DNA from: Thermoplasmata archaeon | Lineage (GTDB): Archaea; Thermoplasmatota; Thermoplasmata; Lutacidiplasmatales; UBA184 | Length of the DNA: 7,999 nt | Direction of reading: 5' to 3' | NCBI GenBank assembly: GCA_030039715.1 | Contig: JASHVA010000153.1 | Coordinates: 1 to 7,999 of the forward strand | Shown here: positions 6,271 to 7,999 of the stretch, piece by piece | Position numbering within the stretch: the first letter of the stretch is position 1 | How the letters are laid out: the number at the start of each line of letters is the position of its first letter | The notes under the pieces: generated by a model | Told to the model about the DNA's origin: nothing | Database searches by the model: none | What the model saw: only the letters and a program-made list of their open reading frames with translations | Position numbers and translations under genes: made by a program

Positions 6271-7999
6271 ATGGGAGTGCTGCGCCCCGAGCGGATGACC
6301 AAGGTCGGCATCCTCGGCTGGAAGGACGACCAGGAGCGGATCCTCACCGTCCTCCACGACCTGCGCCTCGCGCAGATCGAGCCGCTCTCGCCCGAGGCGC
6401 TCGCCGAGCTCGCCCCCGAGCGCGGCACCGAGACGCAGCGGACGATCGGGGACGAGGCGCTCCGGTTCCGGGGCCTCAAGTCGGCACTCTCGGCCGTACC
6501 GGTCGGTGCCCCGCGACGGTTCGATACGCTCCAGGACGTGCTCGCCGCCGCGAAGACCGTCCCGATCGACGCGGAGGTCGGCGACTTGACGCGCGAGAAC
6601 GACCGCCTCCAGTCGGAGAACCAGGCGACGGACGAGACGATCGCGCTCCTCGAGAAGCTCGGATTCTACCCGGACCGGCTCGAGTACCTCTCCGGCGAGA
6701 GCTTCGTCAGCTTCTTCGGCGAGGGCTCGCCCGAAGCCATCGGCGCGCTCCGGACCGCCGTTCCGACGAGCTCCGACGCGCAGTTCCTGCTCGACCCGGC
6801 GGGCGGCGGCCGGTGCCTCGTCAGCCTCCGGCGGAACGCCGCGGACGCGCTCGCGCGGAGCGCGCAGTCGAGCGGGGTCCGTCTGACGGCGCTCCCGAAC
6901 CTCCCGGGAACGGCGCGCGACGAGCTCGAGAGCCTCCAGAAGCGACGCGGGGAGATCGTCCGGCGGCGCGTCGCGATCGCCGAGCGCCTCGGAGCGCTCG
7001 CCCGAGACTGGTATCCGCTCGTCAGTGCGATCGACGAGGCGCTGCAGATCGAGAACCGGAAGGTCGAGATCCTCGCGAAGCTCGGGGCGGGCCGGTCGAC
7101 CTTTGCGCTCGAGGCATGGGTCCCGTCCCGGGACGTCCCCCGACTCGAGTCGGTCGTGCAGTCGGCCGCGGGCGGCCGCGCCTATTTCTACGCGGTGCCG
7201 ACGGAGGAGGAGCCGCCGACCCTGATGTCGAACCCGCCCGGGATCCGTCGCTTCGAGTTCTTCATCCGGTTCTACTCGCTGCCGCAGGCCGACGAGTGGG
7301 ACCCGACGCTCGTCTTCGCGATCGCCTTCCCGCTCTTCTTCGGGCTCATGCTCGGCGACTGGGGCTACGGCCTCACGATCCTGCTGATCTGCCTCTGGAT
7401 GATCACCGGCTTCCGCGGGGCCCAGCACCTACCGAAGTTCGGTCGGACCTTCGTCAAACGGATCATGGGTCCCCAGGGGATGCGGCAGCTCGCCTACGCG
7501 CTGCTGCCCGGCTGCGCGATCGCGATCGGCCTCGGCCTGTACTGGGACGAGTTCTTCGGGTACCATCTGCTCGGAAGGCTCGTCGGCTATGCGGCCCCGG
7601 CCGACCCGCTGAAGCAGGTCGGGCTCCTCCTCCTCTTCGCCGGCTTCGTCGGCCTCGGCATGGTGACGCTCGGCTTCGTCTTCGGGCTCCTGAAGGAGTA
7701 CTTCCACCACCACCGCCGGGGCGTCCTCGGCAAGTTCGGCGGGATCCTGTTCGCCTGGGGCCTCGCGTTCTTCGGGCTCTGCGTCCTCGGCGCGAAGACC
7801 CTCGGCCCGATCACCGCCCGGGGGGCCGGGACCGCGAACCCGACGTTCGACGTCTCGATCGCCGTCCTCGTCGTCGGGCTCCTCTTGATGATCCTCGGCG
7901 AGGGGGTCCAGAACGGGATGATGTCGCTGATCGAGGTGCTGAGCCACATCCTCTCCTACACGCGCCTCGTGGGGATCCTGCTCGCGAGCGTCGTCCTCG
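6271..7999 (+). CDS. atpI: A-type ATP synthase subunit I (membrane stator a-subunit), 3' end outside window
   Basis: The first 576 residues are in the window; the family is usually about 650-700. Subunit I holds the two half-channels for ions and carries the arginine that faces the rotor ring. The N-terminal cytoplasmic part (about 1-340) starts MGVLRPERMTKVGILG and has a helical-hairpin composition, as expected for the arm that binds the peripheral stalks. The membrane part opens with FPLFFGLMLGDWGYGL (353-368), a family hallmark. Likely further helices are near 365-383, 408-424, 449-473, 490-507, 527-547 and 551-576. The last contains EVLSHILSYTRLVG (555-568), with Glu555 and the essential-position Arg565. 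ATG 6271 has GGAG at 6259-6262 with 8 nt spacing and lies 13 bp after the atpH stop. The next ATG (6295) is less likely because RPERM is conserved in homologues. Confidence 0.93.
   Translation, partial: MGVLRPERMTKVGILGWKDDQERILTVLHDLRLAQIEPLSPEALAELAPERGTETQRTIGDEALRFRGLKSALSAVPVGAPRRFDTLQDVLAAAKTVPIDAEVGDLTRENDRLQSENQATDETIALLEKLGFYPDRLEYLSGESFVSFFGEGSPEAIGALRTAVPTSSDAQFLLDPAGGGRCLVSLRRNAADALARSAQSSGVRLTALPNLPGTARDELESLQKRRGEIVRRRVAIAERLGALARDWYPLVSAIDEALQIENRKVEILAKLGAGRSTFALEAWVPSRDVPRLESVVQSAAGGRAYFYAVPTEEEPPTLMSNPPGIRRFEFFIRFYSLPQADEWDPTLVFAIAFPLFFGLMLGDWGYGLTILLICLWMITGFRGAQHLPKFGRTFVKRIMGPQGMRQLAYALLPGCAIAIGLGLYWDEFFGYHLLGRLVGYAAPADPLKQVGLLLLFAGFVGLGMVTLGFVFGLLKEYFHHHRRGVLGKFGGILFAWGLAFFGLCVLGAKTLGPITARGAGTANPTFDVSIAVLVVGLLLMILGEGVQNGMMSLIEVLSHILSYTRLVGILLASVVL

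Noticed and set aside
6055..7428. A 457-codon open frame on the - strand opposite atpH and atpI
   Set aside because: It is low-complexity in Arg, Pro, Glu and Asp, and lies opposite well-supported coding sequence. No ribosome binding site or family motif supports it.
1..7999. CRISPR arrays, insertion sequences or a defence system
   Set aside because: No regularly spaced repeats, terminal inverted repeats or transposase-like frames are seen; nearly the whole window is accounted for by the ATP synthase genes and the intein.

Overview
The window is GC-rich archaeal DNA carrying most of an A-type (archaeal/vacuolar-type) ATP synthase operon on the + strand. Archaeal origin is supported by the full-length A and B subunits of the A/V family, the order F-A-B-D, a TATA-like box placed for a leaderless transcript, and strong GGAG-type ribosome binding sites inside the operon. 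The catalytic A subunit carries an intein in its P-loop, at the site used by the Thermoplasma and Pyrococcus VMA inteins. With the composition, this suggests an uncultured, high-GC member of the Thermoplasmatota or a relative; the lineage is an inference.

Layout: (1) positions 1-114 are the C-terminal end of a cysteine-rich, probably ferredoxin-like iron-sulfur protein. (2) Positions 115-207 are an intergenic region with a TATA-like element at 177-183. (3) atpF (208-546, GTG start) opens the operon. (4) atpA (561-3698) is interrupted in frame by a 457-residue intein (1266-2636) with a two-motif LAGLIDADG homing endonuclease; splicing should restore a 588-residue A subunit. (5) atpB (3701-5128) and (6) atpD (5145-5789) follow with 2 and 16 bp gaps. 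(7) A 41-codon gene for a one-helix membrane protein (5773-5898) overlaps the end of atpD and shares TGATG with the next gene. (8) An atpH-like coiled-coil gene lies at 5898-6257. (9) atpI (6271 onward) runs off the right edge after the conserved functional arginine of the membrane domain.

Together A and B form the catalytic head, D and F the central rotor shaft, H a peripheral stalk helix, and I the membrane stator that conducts ions. Subunits K (rotor ring), E (stalk) and C (rotor-ring adaptor) are not in the window; the order F-A-B-D-x-H-I is rotated relative to the common euryarchaeal H-I-K-E-C-F-A-B-D, so they may lie downstream or elsewhere.

The most notable items are the apparently intact mobile intein in an essential P-loop, a codon-use footprint in the host gene beside it, a cysteine in the N-extein that could form a redox pair with the intein's first residue, and the overlooked 41-residue membrane microprotein.
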